Source: Viola odorata (lineage: Eukaryota; Streptophyta; Magnoliopsida; Malpighiales; Violaceae). Taken from it: a DNA stretch of 64,000 nt. A program made the translations under genes and the position numbers. The stretch spans positions 63,586,327 to 63,650,326 of the forward strand of contig OY829539.1 in assembly GCA_963691705.1 (NCBI GenBank), in the 5' to 3' direction. The number at the start of each line of letters is the position of its first letter. Position 1 is the first letter of the stretch. Under the pieces are notes generated by a model, which did not search any database, had not been told where the DNA came from, and saw only the letters and a list, made by a program, of their open reading frames with translations. This document shows positions 24,985 through 35,889 of the stretch, in pieces.

Positions 24985-27300
24985 ATGGAGGGTATGATCA
25001 AGTGCCCCGCCAACTATGTCCCCTTGTCTCCAATTAGTTTCCTTGACCGGTCGGCGATTGTCCACGGTGACAGACTCTCAGTTGTTTACGGCGATGCTGT
25101 CAAGTATACATGGAAGGAAACCCACCAGCGCTGCGTCAAGCTCGCTTCCGCTCTCGACCACCTTGGAATTCGCCGCGGCGATGTCGTAAGTCCAGCTTAT
25201 CGACTTTCATTTCTTTCTTTTACTCTTTTTGTGTCTGTTTGTTTCTTTTTTCTTTTTTCTTTTTTCGATTCTTGTAAGTTGGAACTTCTGTGCTTGATGA
25301 TTGCGGTGCCTTTTCTTGCTATTTTGCTTATTGATGATTGTGTTAATTGAATATGTGATTTGGGAGGTCTAATTTGAAAGAAGAGAAGATGGGTGGAAGG
25401 GAAACGGGCATAATTTGGGAGCGAATGGAGTTTTCTTCCTTTACTTGTCTGCAGAAGAAGAAAAAAAGTTGTCTGTTGATTGGAGTGTTCAGATTGATCT
25501 TTTCTAATGAAGTGCTTTCATTGACTATTGTGTACATTGGATTTACTGGTTAATGAATGCATTTCTATCATCTTGAATACACATCTGTGAGAGTAACAGA
25601 AACTGGGACCTATTGGGCAGTAAGATGAAATCTAGTTAGCATAGTAATTCTGCTTCTATTGCTTCATTGTTAGTTGTTTGTTGTCTTTAACAGCTCTTAA
25701 TCACTGGAAGTAATTTGATGCTCTAAGTAGTATTCTTGCCTATTGACTCCTCTATGCACATGCCATGTAGAGTCTAAATCAGAATATCCTTAAAACCTCT
25801 TCCTTATTTTCTGTTAAAGTTGAGCTTTACTAATTTGAGCAGGTTGCTGCATTAGCACCAAATGTTCCAGCCATGTACGAACTGCATTTTGGTGTTCCAA
25901 TGGCTGGGGCAGTTTTATGTACATTGAATGTGCGGCATGATTCATCTATGGTGTCTGTGTTGCTGAACCATTCAGAGGCCAAAATGATTTTTGTGGACTA
26001 TCAGTTGCTCCCAATTGCTCAAGGAGCACTTGAAATTCTATCCAAGACAAGAACCAACATGCCCCTTCTTGTCTTAGTACCAGAGTGTGGTCAACCAGCT
26101 GTTATTTCATCTTCCAAACGCCTAGACTATGAGAGTGTTTTAGCAATGGGGAAATTGGACTTTGAGGTTAGAAGGCCAAAAGATGAACTGGATCCTATTT
26201 CACTTAATTATACTTCAGGAACTACTTCTAGTCCCAAAGGAGTTGTTTATAGTCATAGAGGGGCCTATCTTAATTCCTTAGCAACTATTCTTCTAAATGA
26301 AATGGCCTCATTGCCTGTATACCTATGGTGTGTCCCCATGTTTCACTGCAATGGGTGGTGCCTCACTTGGGGTATGGCTGCTCAGGGTGGCACAAATATT
26401 TGCCAAAGACACGTCACTGCAAAAGAAATATTTGAAAATATTTATAAGCATAAGGTGACTCACATGGGTGGTGCACCAACGGTTTTGAACATGATCATCA
26501 ATTCTCCAGTTGGCTACCGAAAACCTCTCCCAGGAAAAGTAATTGTTATGACAGGTGGTGCACCACCACCACCTCAAGTGATTTACGAGATGGAAGGGTT
26601 AGGGTTTAATGTGATTCATGCTTATGGTTTAACTGAAACGTATGGTCCTGGAACAATTTGCATTTGGAAACCTGAATGGTCATCCCTCCCGCGAGATGCT
26701 CAGGCAAAGATCAGGGCCCGTCAGGGGGTGCAGCATCTTGGCATTGATGAATTAGATATAAAAGATCCAGTAAGTATGAAGAGTGTGCCACGTGATGCAA
26801 AAACAATAGGTGAAGTTATGTTTAGAGGCAACACAGTTATGAATGGATATTTGAATAATGCAAAAGCCACAAAAGAAGCATTTAGTGGTGGATGGTTTAG
26901 AAGTGGGGACTTAGCAGTGAAACATCCTGATGGTTACATAGAGCTAAAGGACCGATCCAAGGATGTTATAATTTCTGGTGGAGAAAATATAAGTTCAATT
27001 GAGGTGGAATCTGTTCTTTTTAGTCATCCAGTTGTTCTTGAAGCAGCAGTTGTTGGACGCCCAGATGATTACTGGGGGGAAACACCATGTGCTTTTGTAA
27101 AATTGAAGGATGGGTGCATAGCCACCGCGGAGGAACTGATCAAGTATTGCCGGGCTCACTTGCCTCATTACATGGCACCACGAACTGTTGTTTTTGAGGA
27201 TCTGCCAAAGACTGCAACTGGAAAAGTACAGAAGTATCTTCTAAAGGAGAAGGCCAAGCTCATGGGAAGCATTTTGAAACAGAATGCCAGCAAATTGTGA
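24985..27300 (+). CDS. Peroxisomal acyl-activating enzyme (cinnamate/benzoate/fatty acid:CoA ligase type)
   Basis: ANL-superfamily ligase that forms an acyl-adenylate and then an acyl-CoA. Two exons, 24985-25185 and 25843-27300, give 552 residues. Motifs: [18 protein letters not shown] (AMP-binding loop, near residue 190), [50 protein letters not shown] and the catalytic-lysine region KTATGKVQK. The C-terminus ASKL is a canonical PTS1, so the enzyme should be in peroxisomes. Overall sequence recalls plant AAE clade members including petunia cinnamate-CoA ligase and Arabidopsis BZO1-like enzymes. The substrate (cinnamate, benzoate or short/medium fatty acid) cannot be decided from sequence. 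Confidence 0.93.
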
Positions 27301-27431
27301 GGTAACTATTGTAATCTTATTGATGGTGTAATTTATAATGGTGTTTAATGTTTTAGTATGGTTCTGTAACACTCAAGCTTCGCCGAATCATCAAGCTCAA
27401 GCCAACATCGCATTCGATCTCCTCTTCGTCT

Positions 27432-27547
27432 GGAGTTCTGATGGAATCCGGTGCATTAGTGTTGGGATGATGGCACCCGTTATATCTGGCACCAACAATC
27501 CATATGTCCGAAGGGGTGCAACACAAGGACTTCCTAGGAGGTCACCC
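27432..27547 (-). pseudogene. Permuted 5S rRNA-derived fragment
   Basis: On the minus strand 27547-27512 reads like the last 36 nt of plant 5S rRNA (GGGTGACCTCCTAGGAAGTC ... GCACCCCT). Then comes a 33-bp spacer, and 27478-27432 reads like the first 47 nt of 5S (GGGTGCCATCATCCCAACAC ... ATCAGAACTCC). The middle, carrying the internal promoter, is absent. The order 3' half, spacer, 5' half is that of a junction between two tandem 5S units or of a circularly permuted copy. Not a functional 5S gene. Confidence 0.8.
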
Positions 27548-28479
27548 GGAAATGAATTCTGTGTTTCCTTTAAATGAATAAAATGTTGTTTTTCTCATAA
27601 GTTGAGCTTAAGCTTTGTGAAAAATGTTAGAAAAAGATGATTGCCAATCATTCAGGCCGAGTAATTTTGCTTGTGCTATAAGCAGAGCTGCATGGTGCCT
27701 GTTGTCTGCCAAAAAGCCTATGAACAAGCCTATGAACAAGCACCAAAGGCCTAATTGTTTAACCATCCGATTGTTTTTTACTTCAAAAAGCAAGGGGTTA
27801 ACTATTTTGAGTTAAAAGTGCTAGCTTGGTTTGTATAAAACCAAAAAAGAAAAGTCAAACAGAAAAGGGTGGCTCAGGGCCGGAACTTTATGAGCGGGTT
27901 AGAAATTAACGTGGAAGACATAGTCACAGACTCAGTACTTTTTGTGCTGTTAGTCTCTCTCTCTCCTTCGAAATTATCATTAAATAAGATTAGATATTAC
28001 AAGAGTTTGAATTGTAGTCGCAAGATTTCCTATCCAAATTTCTTCTAGACTAGAAACCAATGCTCTTTTAGCTAAAATATAAACAATTAAGTTAATTTCT
28101 CAACGAATATATGAGAAGGAACAACTTTGGAAAACTTGAGCATACACCAAAATATCTGGAGCCACCAGACTATTGAGTGTCAATGATATTGTAGCCTAAA
28201 TTTCTTGGATTAGGGCAAGGCAGTCTGTTTGAAAAGCAATTGTACCAATATTCTGCCCAACAACTAGACTTTGTGCGTCGAATCGTTAACCCCTCTGGTA
28301 CCGCAACCTTTTGACTGTGAGGAACAAAGATTGAGGTTCCAAAAATGCAATCACTGTTCGCATTTCTAGCCATAATATAGTGGAAAACAATGGTGTTTTT
28401 TGATTAATCCTTACATGCATTTTAGACCTAGAAAGGCTCCCATATATAGCATTTACAATGGAATGCCGACTTTGTGCAT
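27548..28479. other. Spacer between 5S fragment and Copia remnant
   Basis: No gene recognised. CTATGAACAAGC is repeated in tandem at 27718-27741. The right part may include the decayed 3' untranslated end or LTR of the Copia element, but LTR edges were not found. Confidence 0.35.
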
Positions 28480-31400
28480 TCTCACTTGAACACAATCAAC
28501 ACCCCTCTCAAATTGGTGCATAGATAACCCGTATGCCTAACTTGCAATGGTGTTTTCGAAAATGCTTGGCTTGAAACTACTTTGGTAAGGATATCAGCTA
28601 ACTGATCCTCTGATCGAATACCAGGCAGTTCAAGTATTTTTTCATCCAACTTCTCTTTGATGAAGAAACGATCTACTTTTATGTGTTTAGTTCGATCATG
28701 CTGGACGAAATTGTGTGCAATGTCACGGGCAACCTTATTATCACAATACAACTCAATCGATTTTAGAGGTGGGAATCTTAGATCTGTCAAGAGCAATTTC
28801 AACCACAATGCTTCACATAATCAAGGCCCATCCCTCCGTATTTGGCTTCTGCACTAGATCGAGCAACCACATTTTGCTTCTTTCTTCTCCATGTCACAAG
28901 GTTACCTCCTATAAAGATAAAGTACCCTGAGGTGGATCGTCTATCGTCAATCGATCCAGACCAATCTGCATCAGTATACACAATCACACTATGACAATCG
29001 AAATTCTTGGTGAATAGAATTCTTTTTTCTGGAGCAAATTTGAGGTACCTTAGTATACACATGACTGCCTTCATGTGTTGTTCTCCAGGATTGTGCATAA
29101 ACTAACTGACAAGGCTCAATGCATAGGCAAGATCTGGCCGAGTGTGTGCCAAGTACATCAATCTCTCAACCAGTCTCTGGTATTGCCCTTTATTTACGGA
29201 GACTTTATTAGATTCAACTGACAATTTCAAGCTCTCTTCCATGGGTGTTTCAGCTGGCTGACATGTTGACATACCAGTTTCATGTAGCAAATTCAAAGTA
29301 TATTTTCGTTGTGATAAAGATATACTTGTGGAGGATTTAGACACTTCAATTCCCAGAAAGTACTTCAGTGGACCAAGATCTTTCATTTCAAATTCAGTAG
29401 AATGGTAGTTTTGCAATGCTCTTCTTTCTTCATGATCATTTCTAGTCACCACCATATCATCAACATATACGATGAGTGCGGTTATCTTATCTTGTCCTTT
29501 CTTTAGGAATAACGTATGATTTGCATTGTTTTGGCAGTAGCCAAATTCCTTCATGGCTTTTGTAAATCTCCAAAACTAAGCTCTTGAGACTATTTAAGCT
29601 CATACAATGATTTCTTCAACCTGCACACCTTTTGTTGTTGATGTTCATATACCACACAGCCTGGTGGAAGATCCATATACACTTCTTCTATCAGTTCACC
29701 ATGAAGGAATGCATTCTTTACATCAAATTGTTGCAAAGGTCATTCTAGGTTTGCAACTAGAGTTAGTAGAACGCGGACAGTATAGATCTTTGCCACTAGC
29801 GCAAATGTATCTATATAATCAATTCCATACGTTTGAGTATACCCTTTTGCCACCAACCTAGCCTTAAAACGTTTGATGATTCCATCGGCTTTGTACTTCA
29901 CAGAGTAAACCCATCTACATCCAACTATCCTTTTTCCAAGCGGACAATCAATAAGATCCCAAGTGTCATTTTTCTGCAGGGATTTCATTTCCTCATTCAT
30001 GACTGCCTTTCATCTTGGATCCCCTAAGGCTTCCTGCACGCTGTTAGGAATAGATACATAAGATAATTGATTCACAAAAGACACATTTGCCTGAGACAAC
30101 CGATGGTTAGACACATAGTGGCTCAAAGGGTATCTAACTTTACTAGAGAGTTCAGGTTCATCTGTGGGTTTAGGAATACCTCTGGTGTGTCGTGGTGGTA
30201 ACTGCCTTAACTCATATTTATGGACAACCTCAACAGGCGAGTGGTGTGGTGTAGGAGCAGATGCTTCAGTAGTTGATGATGGACCAGCATTGTCATTGGA
30301 ACCTCCCTCTTCATTATCATTATAACCTTTTGAATGTTCATTGTGACCACCTCATTGTAACCCTCTTTAGCGTGACCACCTCTATTGTAACCCTCTTTAG
30401 CTTGGTTACGTATCAATACATAAATGTCATCATACTCATCATTATATTTCAAGTTCAGAACTTCTAGTTGATGCTGCTCCCCTGAAGTTCGGCAACAGGA
30501 AAATACATCTCTTTTTCATGAAACACCACATCCAAGGAAACATACATTCTTTGTGTCGGTGGGTGGTAACATCGATATCCTTTCTGGTGTGTAGCATATC
30601 CGAGGAAGGCACAACGTAATGCTCGAGGCTCCAACTTATGTCGTTGATGTTTATGGATGTGAACAAACGCTACACATCCAAAAATATGGGTCTGTCATAG
30701 TGGGAGAGACAACAACATCAGATAGGATCTGAAATGAAGTTTTGAACCTAACGGTGCTAGAGGGGACCCTGTTGATTAGGTGAGCTGCGGTACAAATTGC
30801 TTCTCCCCAATAACTCAATGGTGTGTGAGCCTCAATTAACAAGGTATGGACAACCTCCAACAAATGATGATTCTTTCGCTCAGCAACACCATTTTGTTAG
30901 GGTGTATCTGGGCAAGTGGTTTGGTGAATGATTCTTTGTGCTGCTAGAAATTGTTGAAGCTTAAAGTTTAAATATTCACCTCCATTATCACTACGAAGGA
31001 CCTGCACTATGGCATTATATTGAGTACACCCAACTTTATGGAAAGGTTGGAACAAGGTTGTAACCTCACTTTTAGAAATCATCTGTATCCAAGTCATTCT
31101 GGTACAATCATCAATAAAACTCACAAACCAACGAGCACCACCTAAACTGGGTATTTTGAAAGGTCCCCAAACGTCAGAATGAAAAATCATAAAATGGACT
31201 ACACTCTTATTCATACGCGATGGAAATGAGGTATGATGACTCTTAGCTAGTTCACAAACATCACAACGGAAACGAGAGATTTTACAATTTGAGAATAGTT
31301 CAGGAAATAGTTTCTTCAGGTAACCAAACGATGTATGCCCAAGACGTTGATGCCACTACCATATATCATTTTGCTTATTTTCGCTCAAACCATCCACAAC

Positions 31401-31560
31401 AAAAGCTTTATGCAACTGATCAGAGTATTTTGACGTCAAGTCGAGGGAGTACAACTTCCCTCTCTTAACACCACAACCAATCATCTGCATTGTTTTGATG
31501 TCCTTAAATACACAAGAGTCAGGTCAAAAAATTACCACACAATGTGTAATAACAGTTATT
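28480..31560 (-). mobile_element. Degenerate Ty1/Copia retrotransposon (INT-RT-RNase H)
   Basis: Read on the minus strand, parts come in Copia order. Pre-integrase zinc region at about 31380-31220 (HQRLGHTSFGYLKKLF, CDVCELAKSHH). Integrase core 31214-30897 (SDVWGPFKIPSLGG, FIDDCTRMTW, RSDNGGEYL), then the integrase C-part 30863-30442. RT start at 30000-29740 ([32 protein letters not shown]), RT core 29554-29102 with the catalytic YVDD and KDLGPLKYFLGIE. RNase H at 29098-28482 (YTDADWSGSIDDRRSTSGY, SSAEAKY, HIKVDRFFIKEK, TKVVSSQAF). Stops and frameshifts separate the parts and no gag was seen. An inactive remnant. Confidence 0.93.
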
Positions 31561-31639
31561 TGAGACACGGATAAGAGATTATAAGTTGGACAAATACCAT
31601 ACCCCACCGCCGTTGAGCATATCGCTGCGTCCATTGTTA

Positions 31640-32060
31640 TATTTATTGTTTGCGCTTGCAGAGGGACCCATCTTGTAATCCGCGGAAGGTTAACCCTATC
31701 TTCAGCTTTATTTTCGTGATCATTGATCGCCCTATATTCATTAAGAATACGAGCTCACCGAAGAATTGCTGCATGAGCACTCTCATTCTCATGATTAAAA
31801 ATTCGACCATTCCTAGCATTCCAGATGGACCATAAAACAGAGCAGATTTCCTCAACCTATCCCTCTAATAAATATTTACGAATGTGTAAAAGCCACTCGT
31901 AAAAGGTACCCATAGTTCTGAAGTTACTCAATTGCGAAAAAATTACTATGCCTCCAAGCATCCTCCGCAAAACTACATTCTAGAAGGAGATGTTCAAAAT
32001 TATGAGGATGGCATACGTGGCAACTCTTGGAAACTAGAGGGGAGAGTTTTTATCACAAGC
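31640..32060 (-). pseudogene. LINE ORF2 3' fragment (zinc-binding zf-RVT plus RNase H linker)
   Basis: Minus-strand pieces read SKSCHVCHPHNFEHLLLECSF (C..C....E.HLLLEC, the zf-RVT pattern at about 32040-31960) and then LWSIWNARNGRIFNHE-like sequence at about 31840-31790. Both are typical of the end of plant non-LTR retrotransposon ORF2. Frames are broken. Confidence 0.65.
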
Positions 32061-33027
32061 TCATAGCCTAATGTGACTTTTCATGCTCCTTTGTTGGACA
32101 AAGTCATTCCCATGCGCACCATCTAAAGGAATTATTTGAACATCTGTTGCTGGAATATTGCATTTGGCTTTCGTTAGACTTTCTTACCGCTTCTTTTTTC
32201 CAGGACAAAATCGTGTACCAATTTAAAGAAGAGTATCGGATGCTCTTTTTTTCCCCAAGTGAAATCACCATGCACGCCAGCCGTTTAACAGGTCAACGTC
32301 TCATAACAATCAAAAGGATACGGGTTAGATTTTTTATTTTTTTTTTATTATTATTATTTTTTTAATTAATACTTGTAGCCATTGGGAATGTATATATAAA
32401 TATACTTATAAAAACAAAATAAAACAAAATAAGATAAACTATATAAAAAAATTAATAATAAATATTTATTTTCAGCATTATAGTTTAAAATTAGTAATAT
32501 AAATCTAGTAATTTTTTACAATTTAAACTTTTATACTAGTTTAAAAAATTATAATAAAATAGTAAAAAAAAATCAAAAAGTTATATAATTGGAAAAAAAA
32601 TGTAATAAATATGGTAGAACCTTAGACAATGAAAAATAATATGTTTTAATGTTATTTACAATTTTTTTTCCTATTTAAATATTGTTTAAAAAAATCTAAT
32701 TGAATTTTTACTTTTTTCAAAAAAAAAATGAAGTGGCTATTTAATATGTATAATTTTTTAAAATCTTTTTAACCACTAAAATGTTAAAATTACAATTTTA
32801 ATAAATTATGAGTTTATATTACAAGCATTTTGCACTTAGTATAGCATTAGCAACCAACTTGAACAAAGAGAAAGAAAGGAAATTAACTAGGGAAAAGAAT
32901 GGAAGGAAAGGAAAATTGTGTATTTTTTCTTCTTGTATTGGCAACAAGTTTTAAAGGATAGGAAATGAGAGAAAAATGAGAAGTGATAGTACCATTACAT
33001 TTAATTGATGGAGTATTTAAATATGTA
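32061..33027. other. AT-rich spacer
   Basis: 32330-32830 is extremely AT-rich with poly-A/T runs; no gene. 32870-32960 has GGAAAGGAAA tracts like those at 19440-19620. Confidence 0.4.
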
Positions 33028-33287
33028 CTCCCTCTGGTCCGAAATGTATGACTTCCTAGCATCCCAATATTCAGTAGGGAACACATATCGAGGAGACCGG
33101 ATGAGGCACTATTTGACCCCAAAAAATTTTGTATTTTTTTTCAAATGTACGTTAATCCTTAACGTACTTCCGAGAAAAAATTCGGGGCAAAAATGTCTCA
33201 AATAGTGACTGTTCCGGCCGTTTTAAGATACGTTCCGGAACAGTAAAAACAAATGCTAAAACGTCATACATTTCGAACCGGAAGGAG
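33028..33287. mobile_element. Second Stowaway-like MITE
   Basis: 260 bp with diverged terminal inverted repeats: CTCCCTCTGGTCCGAAATGT at the left, ACATTTCGAACCGGAAGGAG at the right. TA flanks both ends (33026-33027, 33288-33289). Internal ACGTTAATCCTTAACGTA and a TCAAATAGTGA copy match motifs of the 18505 MITE, so the two belong to related families. Confidence 0.9.
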
Positions 33288-33409
33288 TACTTCAGAGGGT
33301 AAGATATGTACATTTCAAGTTGGTTATTATAATTGAAGTGTAATATTTTATAAATTATTGGTTTTAATACCAAAGGTTTTGCTAGGTTGGTCAAGAAGCA
33401 ATAAATTTA

Positions 33410-33545
33410 TATAGCTTATTTCATGAGGATGACAGGACATTATTATAACCTTTTGACATATATGGCAACTCTTGGAAACTAGGGGCTCCATTTCTCTTGC
33501 TGTTTTGTTGCGCAAAATCATTATCACGGGCACCATCATTGCAAT
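33410..33545 (-). pseudogene. Second, shorter LINE zf-RVT fragment
   Basis: Contains GGCAACTCTTGGAAACTAG (33462-33480), shared with 32021-32039, and further diverged similarity downstream. On the minus strand it reads LVSKSCHIC, the same zinc-binding start as the 31640-32060 fragment. Confidence 0.55.
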
Positions 33546-33758
33546 TTTTTCAAAAATGGATTACAACTGAGAAGTTGATCTATTGTCACCGTCAGAACAA
33601 CGACAGGAGAAGAATCCACCCCAAGTCTGTGGCCTGTATCCTTCATTTGTCCAACTCCTAAGTTTTATTTTCCATTACGTGGAGATAAAACTCAAACACG
33701 AGCCACTGGCCCACTGCTGACTATTTTACAAGTTATAAAACAAGCAAGCTGCAGGCAA

Positions 33759-35147
33759 ATGGCACTTTGCATTAACCAACTTGAACCAATTAGCACAACG
33801 AAGATGGAAGTGCAAGTTGTTTCAAGACAAAATGTAAAACCTTCTTCCCCCACACCACCACACCTTAGAATCTACAAGCTTTCAATTTTGGATCAACTCA
33901 TGCCTGTTCCATACGCTCCAATTATATTCTTCTACCCATCGAACGGGAATGATAGCTGTTTTGATACCACAAGAAGATTAGAACTTCTGAAAAGATCTCT
34001 ATCAGAAACCTTAACTCACTTCTACCCTCTTGCCGGAAAGATTAGAGACGACCTCTCCATCGAGTGCGATGATGGAGGGGCGTGCTTTGTGGAAACCAGA
34101 GTTAATTGTCAGCTCAATGAATTCCTCACCCAACCGGACCATCTGTCGCTGCATCAATTCATTCCATGCGACTTCTTCACCAAGGAATCAACTGTGGGCA
34201 CTTGTGTAACGAGTGTTCAAGCAAATGTCTTTGAGTGTCGTGGCATCGCTGTTGGCACGTGCCTATCTCACAGAATCGTGGATGGTGCTGCTTTGAGCAT
34301 TTTTCTCAACAGCTGGTCCGCCAGAGCTCGCGGCTTTAAGAAAGCAATATGTCCTGACTTCATCTCCACTAGTTCTCTCTTCCCTGCACATGATTTGTGG
34401 CTCAGAGACGCATCAATTGTTTTGTGGCGTTCCATGCTGACAAAGGGTAACTGCATTACCAGGAGGTTTGTCTTTGATTCCGCAGCAATTGCGAACCTGA
34501 AGTCCATGGCAGCTGGTTCTTGCTCGAAATGCCCCAGTCGTGTTGAGGTGATTTCAGCTTTCCTGTGGAAATGCATGATGGCTGCCTCTGGAAAGATGCA
34601 TGGATCCCAACGATCTTCTGTACTCACACACCTGGTGAATCTGCGTAGGAGATGGTCACCTCCCTTGACAGATAATTCCATGGGAAACAAAGCGTGGATA
34701 GCACATGCACATTACAATGCGAATCGTCAGCACAAAGAAGAACCAGTTGACTTGGTGGGTGATGTAAGAAAAGCTGTTTCAAAAATCAATGCTGATTTTG
34801 TTTACCGGCTAAAAGGCCATGAAGGGAAGCATGTAATGTCTGAATCATTCAAAGAAATACACAAACTGGCATCCGAAGATGGAGTAGACCACTATGGGTT
34901 CTCCAGCTGGTGTAACTTTGGCTTCTACCATGTTGATTTTGGCTGGGGAAGTCCTGTGTGGGTTACCAGTTGTGGTATGCGAGGTTCGGTGTTCTTGAAT
35001 TTGGTCATTCTGAATGATACTCGAGTCGGTGATGGCGTAGAAGCTTGGGTGACATTGGATGAACAAGAAATTGCTATATTGGTAGACAACCAAGAGCTCT
35101 TAAAGTTTGCATCACTTGATCCAAGTCCCTTGGCAATTGGCACCTAA
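33759..35147 (+). CDS. BAHD-family acyltransferase (vinorine synthase-like clade)
   Basis: Single-exon gene for a cytosolic acyl-CoA-dependent O/N-acyltransferase of specialised metabolism. The frame from 33759 gives 462 residues. The ATG at 33804 (MEVQVVSRQNVKPSSPTPPH) is the start that best fits the family and gives 447 residues. The catalytic HxxxD motif is present as SHRIVDG (His at residue 171 of the long form) and the structural DFGWG as VDFGWGSP (Asp 393). Conserved LTHFYPLAGKI and PSRVEVISAFLWK are also seen. The sequence recalls clade III enzymes such as vinorine synthase and deacetylvindoline acetyltransferase. The acceptor substrate is not predictable. No lesions, so likely functional. 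Confidence 0.93.
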   Translation: MALCINQLEPISTTKMEVQVVSRQNVKPSSPTPPHLRIYKLSILDQLMPVPYAPIIFFYPSNGNDSCFDTTRRLELLKRSLSETLTHFYPLAGKIRDDLSIECDDGGACFVETRVNCQLNEFLTQPDHLSLHQFIPCDFFTKESTVGTCVTSVQANVFECRGIAVGTCLSHRIVDGAALSIFLNSWSARARGFKKAICPDFISTSSLFPAHDLWLRDASIVLWRSMLTKGNCITRRFVFDSAAIANLKSMAAGSCSKCPSRVEVISAFLWKCMMAASGKMHGSQRSSVLTHLVNLRRRWSPPLTDNSMGNKAWIAHAHYNANRQHKEEPVDLVGDVRKAVSKINADFVYRLKGHEGKHVMSESFKEIHKLASEDGVDHYGFSSWCNFGFYHVDFGWGSPVWVTSCGMRGSVFLNLVILNDTRVGDGVEAWVTLDEQEIAILVDNQELLKFASLDPSPLAIGT

Positions 35148-35889
35148 ATACTGCATACATGAAAAACCTGTAATAACGAGTCTCTCTCTTTTTCATGGCT
35201 GGTCATGAATAAACTACCATGTTTTAGAAACTCATAAACACTTGCATTCACCCATCTCCATCTGGTTTTAACATGTAAAAGAACAGAATTCTAGTTCCAA
35301 GAATTGTACCCTGCAACAGTTTATTTGCTTCTGGCTTCTTCGCATATGGTAGCAGCAGCAATATTACAGAAAAAACTGGAAAAACTAATGGATGATCGGA
35401 GTTCAATTCCTTAATACCACTGTTCTTCTAAAGCAAAATTACTTACCAGCAGTGTGTGAGACAAGAATGGCATGTTAACCAGCTATTTTACATCCTTTAG
35501 ATAGAATTTCAAATCGAGAAACAAATACTATTCATGGCCACATGCGGTGGCCCTAATATAGAGAAAATGGAGCACTTCAGCTAAACTTCATTCTTTTGTA
35601 TAAGGGATCTAAATGCCATTGTGAGAATGGAGACGAATAAGAACTTCAATCAACTGGCTTGCAGCATCAGTTTTCAGTGTTTCACTTCCTCAACTCATTC
35701 ATTGACAACACTGTTCAGTGCCTAATGATATTAGAATCGCAAATAGAAGTAATCTTTCATAAAATGACATGTCCAAACTAACAAGTAATAATGTCAGGTC
35801 GTTAGGTATATACTTGAAAAATTATCACCTTCCGAAATACCAATGCCGTCAAAACTGTAGCAAAACGGTACATTAGATTGGTAAAATGA
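35148..35889. other. Convergent intergenic region
   Basis: 3' flanks of the BAHD gene and of the minus-strand neighbour. No additional gene or repeat recognised. Confidence 0.4.

Noticed and set aside
27338..27577. 79-codon plus-strand frame after the acyl-activating enzyme
   Set aside because: Covers the antisense of the 5S-derived fragment; not a protein gene.
28657..30467. Plus-strand frames across 28.6-30.5 kb
   Set aside because: Antisense of the Copia polyprotein remnant.
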